A DNA stretch of 25,841 nt from an uncultured Bacteroidota bacterium (lineage in GTDB: Bacteria; Bacteroidota; Bacteroidia; Flavobacteriales; Flavobacteriaceae): contig CABYCA010000007.1 of the NCBI GenBank assembly GCA_902517365.1, positions 1 through 25,841 on the forward strand. The letters run 5' to 3'. A program made the position numbers and the translations under genes. Under the pieces are notes generated by a model that searched no databases, was not told the origin of the DNA, and worked only from the letters and a program-made list of their open reading frames with translations. Shown here piece after piece: positions 16,761 through 25,717 of the stretch (position 1 is its first letter; each line of letters begins with the position of its first letter).

Positions 16761-17226
16761 CGCTTAGTATTCCTTTGTATATTCCAGGGTCAGATCCTTC
16801 TATTATTTTAGCATTAAAGGTTTTCTCATAAAATATAGCAGGCCCAACACCGCCTATTATAGCATAGGCGTAACCAATTTCTTTCATGGAGCTTAAAGCT
16901 AAAAAAAGTAATGCTTTACCTAAACCTTTTTTTCTACTATTTTTTTTGACTCCCATAGGACCAAGAAAATTTAAATATGCTGCATCATATGTTGCAAAAC
17001 CAAGAATTTGTTCATTATCAATTGCTATGTAAGTTGTTATTGGTTTTCTTGAGAAAGAAACATCTACCTCACTTTCCCATCCGTCTCCAAATTCTTTTTT
17101 TACCCATTTATTAACAATAGATTTTTCAGCTGCTAATGGCCGCCTAAACGAGATTGTTTTTGAAAGGTCTTCAAGTTCTTTACATTTTTTTGGAAGATCA
17201 TAAAGTTTAACTAACATATCTTTCAT
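16747..17226 (-). CDS. GNAT-family N-acetyltransferase
   Basis: Predicted cytoplasmic acetyltransferase of 159 residues. The acetyl-CoA-binding motif A is at about 92-107 (GVKKNSRKKGLGKALL, with the RxxGxG-like RKKGLG at 98-103). Motif B carries YAYAIIGGVGPAIFYEKTF near 119-137. The early block FRRPLAAEKSIVNKWV and FGDGWESEV belongs to a subgroup whose substrate is unknown to me. ATG 17226 is used; an ATG three codons later (17217) is equally possible. It is first of three overlapping genes and starts 27 bp after the sucA stop, so it may be read with sucA. Acetylating an amine brought in by the permease is a reasonable guess, not shown. Confidence 0.88.
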   Translation of the reverse strand: MKDMLVKLYDLPKKCKELEDLSKTISFRRPLAAEKSIVNKWVKKEFGDGWESEVDVSFSRKPITTYIAIDNEQILGFATYDAAYLNFLGPMGVKKNSRKKGLGKALLFLALSSMKEIGYAYAIIGGVGPAIFYEKTFNAKIIEGSDPGIYKGILSDVPV

Positions 17227-17253
17227 AGCTATAATAAAAAATTAAGATAAAAA

Positions 17254-20007
17254 TTATTTTCTAAAATTGTTTTTTGTTTTGTCAAAAACATATTCAATTA
17301 CTTGATTATGTCTTCGCTGAAATCTAGCATAACTTCCTGATGCTGTTGATCCATAAAATCTTCTAGTTGCAGGCCTCATATTTTTAGCAATTGGATGATA
17401 GGTCTGAATATGGTTCCAAGCACCCATATTCCTTGGCTCTTCCTGAGCCCAAACAATATCTTTGGCATTTGAGAATTTTTTAATTTCTAAAATTATCAAT
17501 TTAACTGGAAGAGGGAACAACTGCTCTATTCTAACAATTGCAACATTTTTTATGTTATTTTTCTTTCTGTAATCGACTAAATCAAAGTAAAATTTTCCAC
17601 TACAGAAAACAAGAGAGACTGCCTTAGTTGAATCAATCTCAGAATCAGTAATTACTGGAATAAATTTAGACTTGGTTAAATCATCAATATTAGACACAAC
17701 CTTTGGGTGACGTAGAAGACTTTTTGGAGTGAATAAAATTAAAGGCTTTCTAAATTTTGTCAACATTTGCCTTCTTAAAAGATGGAAAAGATTGGATGGA
17801 GTAGTACAATTTGCTGCATACATATTATCCTTTGCACATAATTGAAGGTAACGTTCCATTCTAGCAGAGGAATGCTCAGCTCCTTGTCCTTCATAACCAT
17901 GGGGCAGATATAGAACTATTCCATTTTGTAACTTCCATTTATCTTCAGCAGAGGAAATATACTGATCAATAATAATCTGAGCACCATTTGAAAAATCTCC
18001 AAATTGGGCCTCCCATATTGTCAAGCAGTTTGGGCTAGCAAGTGCAAAACCGTAATCAAATCCCAAAACACCATATTCTGAGAGAGGAGAATTATATATA
18101 CTGAATAACCCTTTATTTTTTGAATCAATATTATTTAATGGCAGATATTCTTCCTCTGAATCCTCTGATTTTAATACTGCGTGTCTATGAGAAAATGTTC
18201 CTCTTTCTACATCTTGTCCTGAAACTCTTACATTAAAACCCTGAGTTAATAATGTTCCATATGCAAGTAGCTCTGCCATTGCCCAATCAACTTTTCCATT
18301 TTCAAATATTAATTTTTCTCTTGAATCAAATAGCTTTATGATCTTTTTTAAAAATGATTTATTAGGTAATGAAGTTATTGACTTTGCTACATTAAGCACA
18401 TCCTCCTTCGATGAGCTTGTCGAATAATCTTCAAGCATTTCATTTTCATCGACTCTCTTAAATCCATCCCAGACTTCTTGCATTAAGGGTGTAATTTTTG
18501 TTTTTTCTTTTTTCTTTGAATCTGTAAGCTCATCTTCAAGCTTTGAAAAATATTTTGATTCAATTTTAGAAACATGATCATTGTTTATTAGTCCCTGATC
18601 CATTAATTTTGAGGCATATATATCCCTTGGATTTGGATGACCTGATATAAATTTATATAATTTAGGTTGAGTAAATCTTGGCTCATCTCCTTCATTGTGG
18701 CCATATTTTCTATATCCTAAAAGATCAATAAAAACATCCCTATTAAACCTAACTCTGTATTCTAATGCAAAGGTTACTGCATGAATAACTGCTTCAACAT
18801 CATCTGAATTTACATGTAGAACTGGAGATAGTGTTACTTTACCAACATCAGAACAATATGTACTTGACCTTGCATCAAGATAGTTTGTAGTAAAACCAAC
18901 TTGGTTATTAACTATTAGGTGAATTGTGCCTCCAGTTGAGTAGCCTTTTAGTCTTGACATTTGAATTACCTCATAGACAACTCCTTGACCTGCAACAGCA
19001 GCATCACCGTGAACAATTATAGGTAAAACCTTATTGGTGTCATTATCAAAATCGTTCTCAAGCTTGGCTCTAGCTATTCCCTGTACAATTGGATCAACAG
19101 ATTCAAGATGAGATGGATTTGGAGCAAGGTTCATGTTAATTTTTTTACCTGATGATGAAGTTCTCTCCGAAGTCCATCCAAGATGGTACTTTACATCTCC
19201 ATCAAAGATATCTTCTTCATAATCCTTTCCTTCAAACTCACCAAAAATATCTCTACTTGACTTACCAAATATATTTGCAAGAGTACTCAATCTACCTCTA
19301 TGAGACATTCCCATTATGAATTCTTCAACTCCCTTCTCAGCAGCAGAATTAATTAGAAAGTCTATTGCTGGGATTAATGCTTCTCCCCCTTCAAGAGAAA
19401 ATCTTTTTTGTCCAACATATTTTTTTTGCAGAAAATTCTCAAATGTATAAGCCTTATTTAGGCTATCTAATATTAATAGTTTTTCACTTTTTGAAAAATT
19501 TGGTTGGTTACTATTAACATTTATAAAACTCTGTATCCATTTAACTTTTTCCGGGTCTCTTATGTACATATATTCTAATCCAATAGATTCACAATATATT
19601 TTTTTAAGATGATCAATTATATTACTCAATTTATCCGGTCCAATACCAACTACTTCACCCGCACTAAAAACCAAATCAAGATCAGTCTTATTTAATCCAA
19701 AATTTTCAATATCAAGTGTTGGAGAATACTTTCTTCTTTCTCTAACAGGATTAGTTATTGTAAAAAGATGCCCTCTTTGTCTGTAAGCATCAATCAAATT
19801 AACGACTTTAAACTCTTTACTTATATTTTCAGGAACCTCAAATTTCTTCTCTTCAAGAGTAATATTCGCACTCTCTAATCCAAAATCAAAGCCCTGAAAA
19901 AAAGCTTTCCAACTTGGCTCTAAGCTGTCAGGAGATTCCAAGTATTGGTCATACATTTCTGCAAAAAAACTTGTATGTGCTGAATTAAGAAATGAGAATT
20001 TATCCAT
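17254..20007 (-). CDS. sucA: 2-oxoglutarate dehydrogenase E1 component
   Basis: Thiamine-diphosphate-dependent decarboxylase of the TCA cycle; it oxidises 2-oxoglutarate and succinylates the SucB lipoyl group. It has 917 residues (family 920-940). The N-terminal tail that contacts the other subunits is residues 1-45 (FFAEMYDQYLESPDSLEPSW). The E1 signatures are HRGRL, NPSHLESVDP and GDAAVAGQGVV (Asp335 begins the thiamine diphosphate/Mg motif) with VNNQVGF at about 367-373. The transketolase-like domain and C-terminal domain (QEEPRNMGAW near 870) are complete. The gene is separated from sucB by the cassette, with no E3 (lpd) nearby. Confidence 0.97.
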   Translation of the reverse strand: MDKFSFLNSAHTSFFAEMYDQYLESPDSLEPSWKAFFQGFDFGLESANITLEEKKFEVPENISKEFKVVNLIDAYRQRGHLFTITNPVRERRKYSPTLDIENFGLNKTDLDLVFSAGEVVGIGPDKLSNIIDHLKKIYCESIGLEYMYIRDPEKVKWIQSFINVNSNQPNFSKSEKLLILDSLNKAYTFENFLQKKYVGQKRFSLEGGEALIPAIDFLINSAAEKGVEEFIMGMSHRGRLSTLANIFGKSSRDIFGEFEGKDYEEDIFDGDVKYHLGWTSERTSSSGKKINMNLAPNPSHLESVDPIVQGIARAKLENDFDNDTNKVLPIIVHGDAAVAGQGVVYEVIQMSRLKGYSTGGTIHLIVNNQVGFTTNYLDARSSTYCSDVGKVTLSPVLHVNSDDVEAVIHAVTFALEYRVRFNRDVFIDLLGYRKYGHNEGDEPRFTQPKLYKFISGHPNPRDIYASKLMDQGLINNDHVSKIESKYFSKLEDELTDSKKKEKTKITPLMQEVWDGFKRVDENEMLEDYSTSSSKEDVLNVAKSITSLPNKSFLKKIIKLFDSREKLIFENGKVDWAMAELLAYGTLLTQGFNVRVSGQDVERGTFSHRHAVLKSEDSEEEYLPLNNIDSKNKGLFSIYNSPLSEYGVLGFDYGFALASPNCLTIWEAQFGDFSNGAQIIIDQYISSAEDKWKLQNGIVLYLPHGYEGQGAEHSSARMERYLQLCAKDNMYAANCTTPSNLFHLLRRQMLTKFRKPLILFTPKSLLRHPKVVSNIDDLTKSKFIPVITDSEIDSTKAVSLVFCSGKFYFDLVDYRKKNNIKNVAIVRIEQLFPLPVKLIILEIKKFSNAKDIVWAQEEPRNMGAWNHIQTYHPIAKNMRPATRRFYGSTASGSYARFQRRHNQVIEYVFDKTKNNFRK

Positions 20008-20037
20008 TCAATGTCGTATAGTTAATAAAATTACAAC

Positions 20038-20065
20038 TTGTTTTTTATGTTTCTTAATAATTTTT
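20038..20065 (+). promoter_or_regulatory. Possible promoter of umuC-umuD
   Basis: TTG (20038-20040), 17 bp, then TAATTTTT (20058-20065) resembles TTG-N17-TAnnTTTG with one mismatch. The TTG is part of ACAACTTGT (20033-20041), a small odd-length palindrome that could serve as an operator, as expected for a damage-induced gene. The 71-bp spacer also serves the divergent sucA gene, for which no good promoter was seen. Confidence 0.25.
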
Positions 20066-20078
20066 AGATTTTTGTATC

Positions 20079-21338
20079 ATGTTTGCCTTAATTGATTGTA
20101 ATAATTTTTATGCTTCTTGTGAAAGAGTTTTCCAACCTCATTTAAATGGTAAACCACTTGTAATCTTATCAAACAATGATGGCTGTGTTATAGCTAGAAG
20201 TAACGAGGCTAAATCACTTGGAATTCCTATGGGAGCTCCTGCATTTAAATACAAAGAAATTTTTCAGAAAAATAATGTCCAAATTTTTTCTTCCAATTTT
20301 ACATTGTATGGGGACATGAGTAATCGGGTGATGTCCATTATAGCTAGACATGTACCAGATGTAGAAATATATAGCATTGATGAAGCATTTGTAAGGTTTA
20401 GTGGATTCTCCGAAGATGAAGCTAATAAAAAGTGTAAAGAGATAATAGAAACTGTCATTAAGTGGACAGGTATACCCGTCTCAATAGGTCTGGCGCCGAC
20501 TAAATCACTCGCAAAAGTTGCTAATAGAATTGCTAAAAAAAACTCTCCTAAAACAAATGGATTTTATTCTATTAGCAGTAACAAAATACGATTGGAGGCT
20601 TTAAATAATATTCCTACTGGAGATATATGGGGAATTGGTTTTCAAAATGAAAAAAAATTATCAAGAATTAATGTCAAAAATGGGATGGACTTTATAAATC
20701 TTCCTGATAAATGGGTTAAAAAGAATATGAGTATCATAGGTCTTAAACTCAAAAAAGAACTTGAAGGTACTCCTACTCTAGATATAGAAGAAGGAAAAGT
20801 AGATAAAAAGTCTATCGCTACAACTAGAAGTTTTGAATCTGAAATTTCTACACTAGACGACTTAATTGAAAGGATTACTACATTTTCTGTGGTTGCGTCT
20901 AAAAAACTTAGAAGACAAAATAGTGAGTGTAATATGATTTGTGTCTTTATTCGTAGTAATCCCTTTAAGCAAGAGAGTGAAAGATATCATTTTAGTTTAA
21001 CAGGTTCACTTCCCTTCTCAACAAGTTCAAGTATTGAAATAAGTAAATTTGCTGTAAATCTTTTAAAGAAGATTTATTCTAAAAATAGACTTTATAAAAA
21101 AGCAGGAATAATATTGATGGGATTATCTCCTCAGTCTAATCACCAATTTAGCTTATTTGATAAAGACCTTGAAAAACAAAAAAAACTAATGAAAAGTATT
21201 GATAATATTGATGATAAATATGGGCTCTATAAAGTAAGACTTGCAAGTCAGGATCAGAAAAGAATATGGAAAATGAAAAGACAAAAACTTTCAAGGAATT
21301 ATACAACTGAAATTGATGAAGTATTAATTGTTAGGTAG
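20079..21338 (+). CDS. umuC: DNA polymerase V catalytic subunit (Y-family)
   Basis: Error-prone translesion polymerase of 419 residues (E. coli UmuC: 422) that copies past damaged bases during the SOS response. Palm-domain acids are Asp6 (FALIDCNNFYASCERVF) and Asp101-Glu102 (YSIDEAFVRF). SNNDGCVIARSNEAKSLGIP near 31-50 marks UmuC rather than DinB. The helix-hairpin-helix is near 185-200 (WGIGFQNEKKL) and the little-finger domain follows to about 350. The C-terminal FSLFDKD is a likely beta-clamp-binding motif of the QLxLF type. The order is umuC first, then umuD, the reverse of E. coli umuDC; the gap is 3 bp. Confidence 0.96.
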   Translation: MFALIDCNNFYASCERVFQPHLNGKPLVILSNNDGCVIARSNEAKSLGIPMGAPAFKYKEIFQKNNVQIFSSNFTLYGDMSNRVMSIIARHVPDVEIYSIDEAFVRFSGFSEDEANKKCKEIIETVIKWTGIPVSIGLAPTKSLAKVANRIAKKNSPKTNGFYSISSNKIRLEALNNIPTGDIWGIGFQNEKKLSRINVKNGMDFINLPDKWVKKNMSIIGLKLKKELEGTPTLDIEEGKVDKKSIATTRSFESEISTLDDLIERITTFSVVASKKLRRQNSECNMICVFIRSNPFKQESERYHFSLTGSLPFSTSSSIEISKFAVNLLKKIYSKNRLYKKAGIILMGLSPQSNHQFSLFDKDLEKQKKLMKSIDNIDDKYGLYKVRLASQDQKRIWKMKRQKLSRNYTTEIDEVLIVR

Positions 21339-21341
21339 GAT

Positions 21342-21770
21342 ATGAAAAACAATATCAAAATATTTAAACCAAATGAAGACGGCTCCTTAAATAATTTATT
21401 TGTTGAGGAGGGAATATCTGCAGGGTTTCCTTCACCAGCAGGTGACTTTGAGGAGTCCAGAATTAGTCTTGAAAAAGTTGTAGTTAAAAATAAGGAAGCT
21501 ACATTTTATGCAAAAGTATCAGGTGAATCTATGAAGGACGCAGGTCTAGATGATGGGGATATTTTAGTAATAGATAGAAGTGAAGAATTAAAAAATAATA
21601 AAATTGCAGTATGCTATTTAAATGGAGAGTTTACTGTTAAGAGGATAAAGATTGAAAAAGATCACGTATATCTAATACCAGAAAATAAAAAATATGATCC
21701 GATTAAGGTTACTGAAGAGAATGAATTTATAGTTTGGGGTATTGTGACCTATGTAGTTAAAAAGATTTAA
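21342..21770 (+). CDS. umuD: Self-cleaving DNA polymerase V subunit (LexA/UmuD-like S24 peptidase)
   Basis: 142 residues (E. coli UmuD: 139). RecA-stimulated self-cleavage would turn it into UmuD', which joins UmuC to form polymerase V. The likely cut is Ala27-Gly28 in GISAGFPSP; Ser63 (VSGESMKDAG) and Lys100 (FTVKRI) are the catalytic dyad. There is no DNA-binding domain before the cut, so it is not a LexA repressor. The start (ATG 21342) follows the umuC stop by 3 bp, so translation is likely coupled. The stop shares a TTAA with the convergent thiolase gene. Confidence 0.95.
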   Translation: MKNNIKIFKPNEDGSLNNLFVEEGISAGFPSPAGDFEESRISLEKVVVKNKEATFYAKVSGESMKDAGLDDGDILVIDRSEELKNNKIAVCYLNGEFTVKRIKIEKDHVYLIPENKKYDPIKVTEENEFIVWGIVTYVVKKI

Positions 21771-22936
21771 AGCCTTTCATAAATACCCGCAATTCCCTGA
21801 CCACCACCAACACAAGCAGTTACCATTCCATACTTCTGATTTCTTCTTTTCATTTCATTTAATAACTGAATCGAAAGTTTTGCTCCAGTACAACCTAAAG
21901 GATGACCAAGAGCGATAGCACCACCATTAACATTGACTGTATCAGGGTCAAGACCACTTTCCTGAATTACAGCAAGTGCTTGAGCAGCAAAAGCTTCATT
22001 TAACTCAGTTTGTTCAATATCAGAAAGTTTTAATCCTGCCTGTTTTAATGCTTTTGGAATAGCCTCAACTGGACCAATCCCCATATATAAAGGATCTACT
22101 CCACCTGATGTACAAGTAACCATTCTTGCAATAGGTTCAACACCTAACTGCTTTACCATTTCTTCTGACATTACAAGAACAAATGCGGCACCATCTGACA
22201 TTTGAGATGAACTACCTGCGGTAACGATACCACCAAGTTTAAACGCTGGTCTTAATTTTGATAAAGCCTCAATTGTTGTCTCTCTCCTAACTCCTTCATC
22301 CATATCTACAGTATGAGATTTCGAGACCTTCTTACCATCTTTTACAAATATTTCTTCTACAGTTACAGGGACAATTTGATCTTTAAAATATCCATTATCA
22401 ATTGCATTAGCAGCTTTGATGTGAGACTCAGATGAAAATTTATCACTTGCTTCTCTTGAAATTTTATACTTTTCAGCAACAGCTTCTGCAGTGTGCCCCA
22501 TACCTATGTGATAATTCATGTTTTCAAGATTTGCTTTATAACTTGGGGCTAATTTATATCCTGTCATAGGTATCAGACTCATACTCTCAATACCTCCAGC
22601 TATAAAGATATCTCCAAAACCTGCTCTGACCTTGCTAACAGCCATTGAAATAGCCTCTAAACCAGAAGCACAGTATCTATTTATTGTAACACCCGGAACT
22701 TCTTTTCCAAGAGATCTAGCAGAGATAAGTCTTGCTACTTGAAGACCTTGTTCTCCCTCAGGATTTGCACATCCAACAATTACATCATCAACTTTTGTTG
22801 TATCAAGTTCTGGAACTTGTGAAGTAAGATGTTTAATAACATCTACAGCTAAATCATCGGTTCTATAATTTTTAAAGCCACCTTTTTTTGCTTTACCTAC
22901 CGCTGATCTATAACCAGCAACTATATATGCTTCCAT
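21767..22936 (-). CDS. fadA: Acetyl-CoA C-acyltransferase (3-ketoacyl-CoA thiolase)
   Basis: Thiolase of 389 residues that cleaves 3-ketoacyl-CoA with CoA, the last step of fatty-acid beta-oxidation. Catalytic residues are Cys89 (NRYCASGLEA), His345 (ALGHPLGCTGA) and Cys375 (TACVGGGQG), all in standard positions. Length and motifs fit the degradative thiolase group; a biosynthetic acetoacetyl-CoA thiolase (PhaA-like) is less likely because of the partner gene. It follows the bifunctional dehydrogenase/hydratase gene by 2 bp, forming the usual two-gene beta-oxidation operon. The C-terminal codons overlap umuD by 4 bp. Confidence 0.95.
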   Translation of the reverse strand: MEAYIVAGYRSAVGKAKKGGFKNYRTDDLAVDVIKHLTSQVPELDTTKVDDVIVGCANPEGEQGLQVARLISARSLGKEVPGVTINRYCASGLEAISMAVSKVRAGFGDIFIAGGIESMSLIPMTGYKLAPSYKANLENMNYHIGMGHTAEAVAEKYKISREASDKFSSESHIKAANAIDNGYFKDQIVPVTVEEIFVKDGKKVSKSHTVDMDEGVRRETTIEALSKLRPAFKLGGIVTAGSSSQMSDGAAFVLVMSEEMVKQLGVEPIARMVTCTSGGVDPLYMGIGPVEAIPKALKQAGLKLSDIEQTELNEAFAAQALAVIQESGLDPDTVNVNGGAIALGHPLGCTGAKLSIQLLNEMKRRNQKYGMVTACVGGGQGIAGIYERL

Positions 22937-22938
22937 AA

Positions 22939-25323
22939 TTAATTTCTTAAAGGTTTTTTTGTCATCAGCATATGCTGAATTCTATCTAATGTTTTTTGAT
23001 TTCCAAGCAGACTCATAAAATTTTCTCTTTCAAGGTCTAATAGGTATTCCTCACTTACATTCTGTGAGAAGGTTAAATCTCCTCCACACATGACATATGC
23101 TATTTTCCTAGAAACTTCAACATCATAATCTGACATATAATTTCCTAGTCTAAATTCATTTATTGCAGAGTAAAGAGTAGACAAACCTGATCTACCAAGT
23201 ACTTCAATATCTTGTCTTGAAGATGGAGGAATATATCCTTTTTTTAAACTCAAGGTTTTTTCTTTTGCCATACTGATATTTCTCATTCTATTCATACAAA
23301 CAAAATCTCTTTCCGGAAGAAGATAGTGATGATCATAAGCCTCAAATGCTGATGTTGAGACAGCACCCATTGCAATAGATTTAAAATGATCAATTAATGA
23401 AGGCATTTTTACATCACCAGAGTTAAATGAGTCAGAGGCTCTCATGGCCATTTCTTTTGTTCCTCCTCCACCTGGGATTAGACCAACACCTGCCTCTACA
23501 AGACCGATGTATGACTCAGATGCATGTATACCAGCATCACAATGGATTGAAACTTCAAGCCCTCCTCCCATTACAAATCCATGAGTTGCAGACACTACTG
23601 GAACATTACAAGTCCTCATTCGCATCAATATTTTTTGAAAGCCAACTAAGAATTCTTCTATAGCATCAAAATTCTTTTGCATAGCCATCATTCCCATATT
23701 CATTAGATTAGCACCAACTGAAAACTGCTTATCGTTATTTCCAATTACAATACCATTCCATCCATCCCTTTCTGCTATATCAATTGCCTCATTTATACCC
23801 TTAGCAATCCCTTCTCCAATTGAATTACCTTTTGTCTGAAACTCAATACACATTACTCCATCGCCGATATCATGAACAGTACACTCTGGGTTTTTAAAAA
23901 TTTGTTTATTTTCTCTAAATGCATCAAGTATGTAGTGATTTTCCGAGCTAGGAACAATTATATACTTTTTCGTATTTATATCATAAAACTTTTTTCTCCC
24001 ATCTTCAAAAATGTAGAATGAATTTGCTCCGGAGTCAACCATATCATTTATCCAACTTGGAACCTCTTCACCACAACTTTTTATCATTTCAGCAGCTTCT
24101 TGAATTCCAAGATTATCCCAAATTTCAAATGGTCCATAACTCCATGCATATCCAGTTCTAATTGCATCATCTATCTGATAGAAATCATCTGCAATTTCTG
24201 GAATACTCATGGCTGAATATGAGAGTAGACAAGAAAAATACTCTTTGTAGAACTTATTCACATTTGAGTCTCCCTCAACTAGATACTTGAGTCTTCTATC
24301 AAAAAGCTCAATAGATTTAGCTTCTTTTACTTCAGGAATATTTGGTTTAATTGACTTCCTGTATGTATTTGATTCTAGATCAAGTGCATTTATAACAGAT
24401 CTACCATTCTCATCTTTTTCCTTTGTTTTCTCATAGTATCCCTTTCCAGATTTATTTCCAAAAAACTTATTTTCAATTAAAAAATTGAAGGATTTATTCT
24501 CTGGCTGATCTTTAAGTTTACTGTAGAAAGAGTCATCAGTTACATTGTTGACTAAAAAATTTGTTACATTATTACTTGTGTCTAGTCCAACTAGATCTTG
24601 CAACCTAAATGTTCCTGAGTTTGGAAGACCAATAACACTTCCAGTCATTAGATCTACTTCCTCAATTTTAAAATTATACTTATCAGTTAATTGAGAAGAT
24701 TTAATTCCACACATTACACCAATTCTGTTACCAATGAATCCAGGAGTATCTTTACATAAAACTGTTTGTTTTCCAAGAATAACATCCCCAAATTCCATCA
24801 AGAAAGAAATTAAAGATGGGTCGGAATCAGTATGTGGAATTACCTCAAATAATCTTAAATATCTTGGAGGGTTAAAAAAGTGAGTTCCACAAAATTTAGA
24901 TTTAAAATCATCTGATCTTCCTTCACATAAAAGTGATATTGGGATACTTGAGGTGTTAGAAGTTACAAAAGCATGATCAGATTTATATTTTTCAACTTTT
25001 TCAAAAACAGTTTTTTTAATTTCAAGATTTTCAACAATTACTTCAATTATCCAGTCTGCATCTTTAATCTTTTCAAAATCATCATCAAAATTACCAGTTA
25101 TGACTCTGTCTGCATATTCTTTTTTATATAATGGGTTTGGCCTCGATTTTATTGCATTTTTTAATGACTCATCTGCAATAAAATTTTTGTTTTTTATAGA
25201 CTTATCACTAGGTTGAATATCTAACATTAAAACGTCTATACCAACATTTGCAAGATGACATGCTATTCCGGAACCCATTACTCCTGATCCTAAAACTGCT
25301 GCTTTTTTTACTTTGTAGCTCAT
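22939..25323 (-). CDS. Bifunctional 3-hydroxyacyl-CoA dehydrogenase / enoyl-CoA hydratase (HAD-first, FadN-like)
   Basis: Fused beta-oxidation enzyme of 794 residues doing the hydration and oxidation steps. The dehydrogenase half comes first: NAD-binding LGSGVMGSGIACHLANVG at about 11-28, ENLEIKKTVFEKVE near 103, catalytic His148 (GTHFFNPPRY). The crotonase-fold half lies at about 470-640, with both hydratase glutamates present: Glu590 (GGGLEVS) and Glu610 (GLVEAGVGLIPGGGG), 20 residues apart as in E. coli FadB. A C-terminal helical part follows. The order is opposite to E. coli FadB/FadJ (hydratase first) and like Bacillus FadN. It leads the operon; a 17-bp palindrome lies before it. Confidence 0.94.
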   Translation of the reverse strand: MSYKVKKAAVLGSGVMGSGIACHLANVGIDVLMLDIQPSDKSIKNKNFIADESLKNAIKSRPNPLYKKEYADRVITGNFDDDFEKIKDADWIIEVIVENLEIKKTVFEKVEKYKSDHAFVTSNTSSIPISLLCEGRSDDFKSKFCGTHFFNPPRYLRLFEVIPHTDSDPSLISFLMEFGDVILGKQTVLCKDTPGFIGNRIGVMCGIKSSQLTDKYNFKIEEVDLMTGSVIGLPNSGTFRLQDLVGLDTSNNVTNFLVNNVTDDSFYSKLKDQPENKSFNFLIENKFFGNKSGKGYYEKTKEKDENGRSVINALDLESNTYRKSIKPNIPEVKEAKSIELFDRRLKYLVEGDSNVNKFYKEYFSCLLSYSAMSIPEIADDFYQIDDAIRTGYAWSYGPFEIWDNLGIQEAAEMIKSCGEEVPSWINDMVDSGANSFYIFEDGRKKFYDINTKKYIIVPSSENHYILDAFRENKQIFKNPECTVHDIGDGVMCIEFQTKGNSIGEGIAKGINEAIDIAERDGWNGIVIGNNDKQFSVGANLMNMGMMAMQKNFDAIEEFLVGFQKILMRMRTCNVPVVSATHGFVMGGGLEVSIHCDAGIHASESYIGLVEAGVGLIPGGGGTKEMAMRASDSFNSGDVKMPSLIDHFKSIAMGAVSTSAFEAYDHHYLLPERDFVCMNRMRNISMAKEKTLSLKKGYIPPSSRQDIEVLGRSGLSTLYSAINEFRLGNYMSDYDVEVSRKIAYVMCGGDLTFSQNVSEEYLLDLERENFMSLLGNQKTLDRIQHMLMTKKPLRN

Positions 25324-25349
25324 ATTATATTATAATAAATGCTAATCTA

Positions 25350-25366
25350 AATAAAATTATTTTATT
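25350..25366. repeat. Palindrome between the divergent beta-oxidation operon and SCP2 gene
   Basis: AATAAAAT, one T, then ATTTTATT form a perfect 8-bp inverted repeat with a 1-base centre, in the 54-bp spacer between the divergent genes. The site could bind a regulator of fatty-acid genes, but it is made only of A and T, so chance is a real alternative. Confidence 0.3.
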
Positions 25367-25377
25367 ATTACCTTTAC

Positions 25378-25689
25378 ATGATTAACGAAAAAATTATGGA
25401 TAAAGAAAATATACTTTCAAACTTTCAAGAAAAGGCTAAAAATGCTGCCCCTATAGGTGGAACTATTAAATTTGAAATTGATGGAAACTCAATTTGCATA
25501 GATGGCACAGGTTCAGAAAATAAAATTTTATTAGAGGACATGGAAGCTGATTGCACTATTACTATGGCAGGATCTTTAATGGAAGATCTTAAGAATGGTA
25601 AGGTGAATCCAATGATGGCTGTTATGAGTGGAAAACTCAAAATTAAAGGTGATCAAGGATTAGCAATGAAGCTGCAGGCTTTCATGTAA
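25378..25689 (+). CDS. SCP2 sterol-binding-domain lipid carrier protein
   Basis: Small cytoplasmic protein of 103 residues made of one SCP2 fold, a hydrophobic pocket that binds fatty acyl or other lipid chains. Residues 25-75 ([16 protein letters not shown], then [17 protein letters not shown]) give the strands, and [16 protein letters not shown] near 79-94 followed by AMKLQAFM is the strongest family signature. ATG 25378 is used; ATG 25396 (codon 7) is also possible, and a TACCTTTA just before the first ATG would favour the second if it is a -7 element. Placed head to head with the beta-oxidation operon, it may hand acyl chains to those enzymes; this is inferred from position. Confidence 0.88.
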   Translation: MINEKIMDKENILSNFQEKAKNAAPIGGTIKFEIDGNSICIDGTGSENKILLEDMEADCTITMAGSLMEDLKNGKVNPMMAVMSGKLKIKGDQGLAMKLQAFM

Positions 25690-25717
25690 TTTTAAAATCA
25701 TTAATTTTTTGATTACA

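Noticed and set aside
13299..17253. The cassette as a mobile element or genomic island
   Set aside because: No transposase, integrase, flanking repeat or tRNA border was found, and base composition looks like the surroundings by eye.
21342..21770. umuD read as a LexA repressor or phage-type regulator
   Set aside because: Only about 27 residues precede the cleavage site, too few for a helix-turn-helix, and it is directly paired with umuC.
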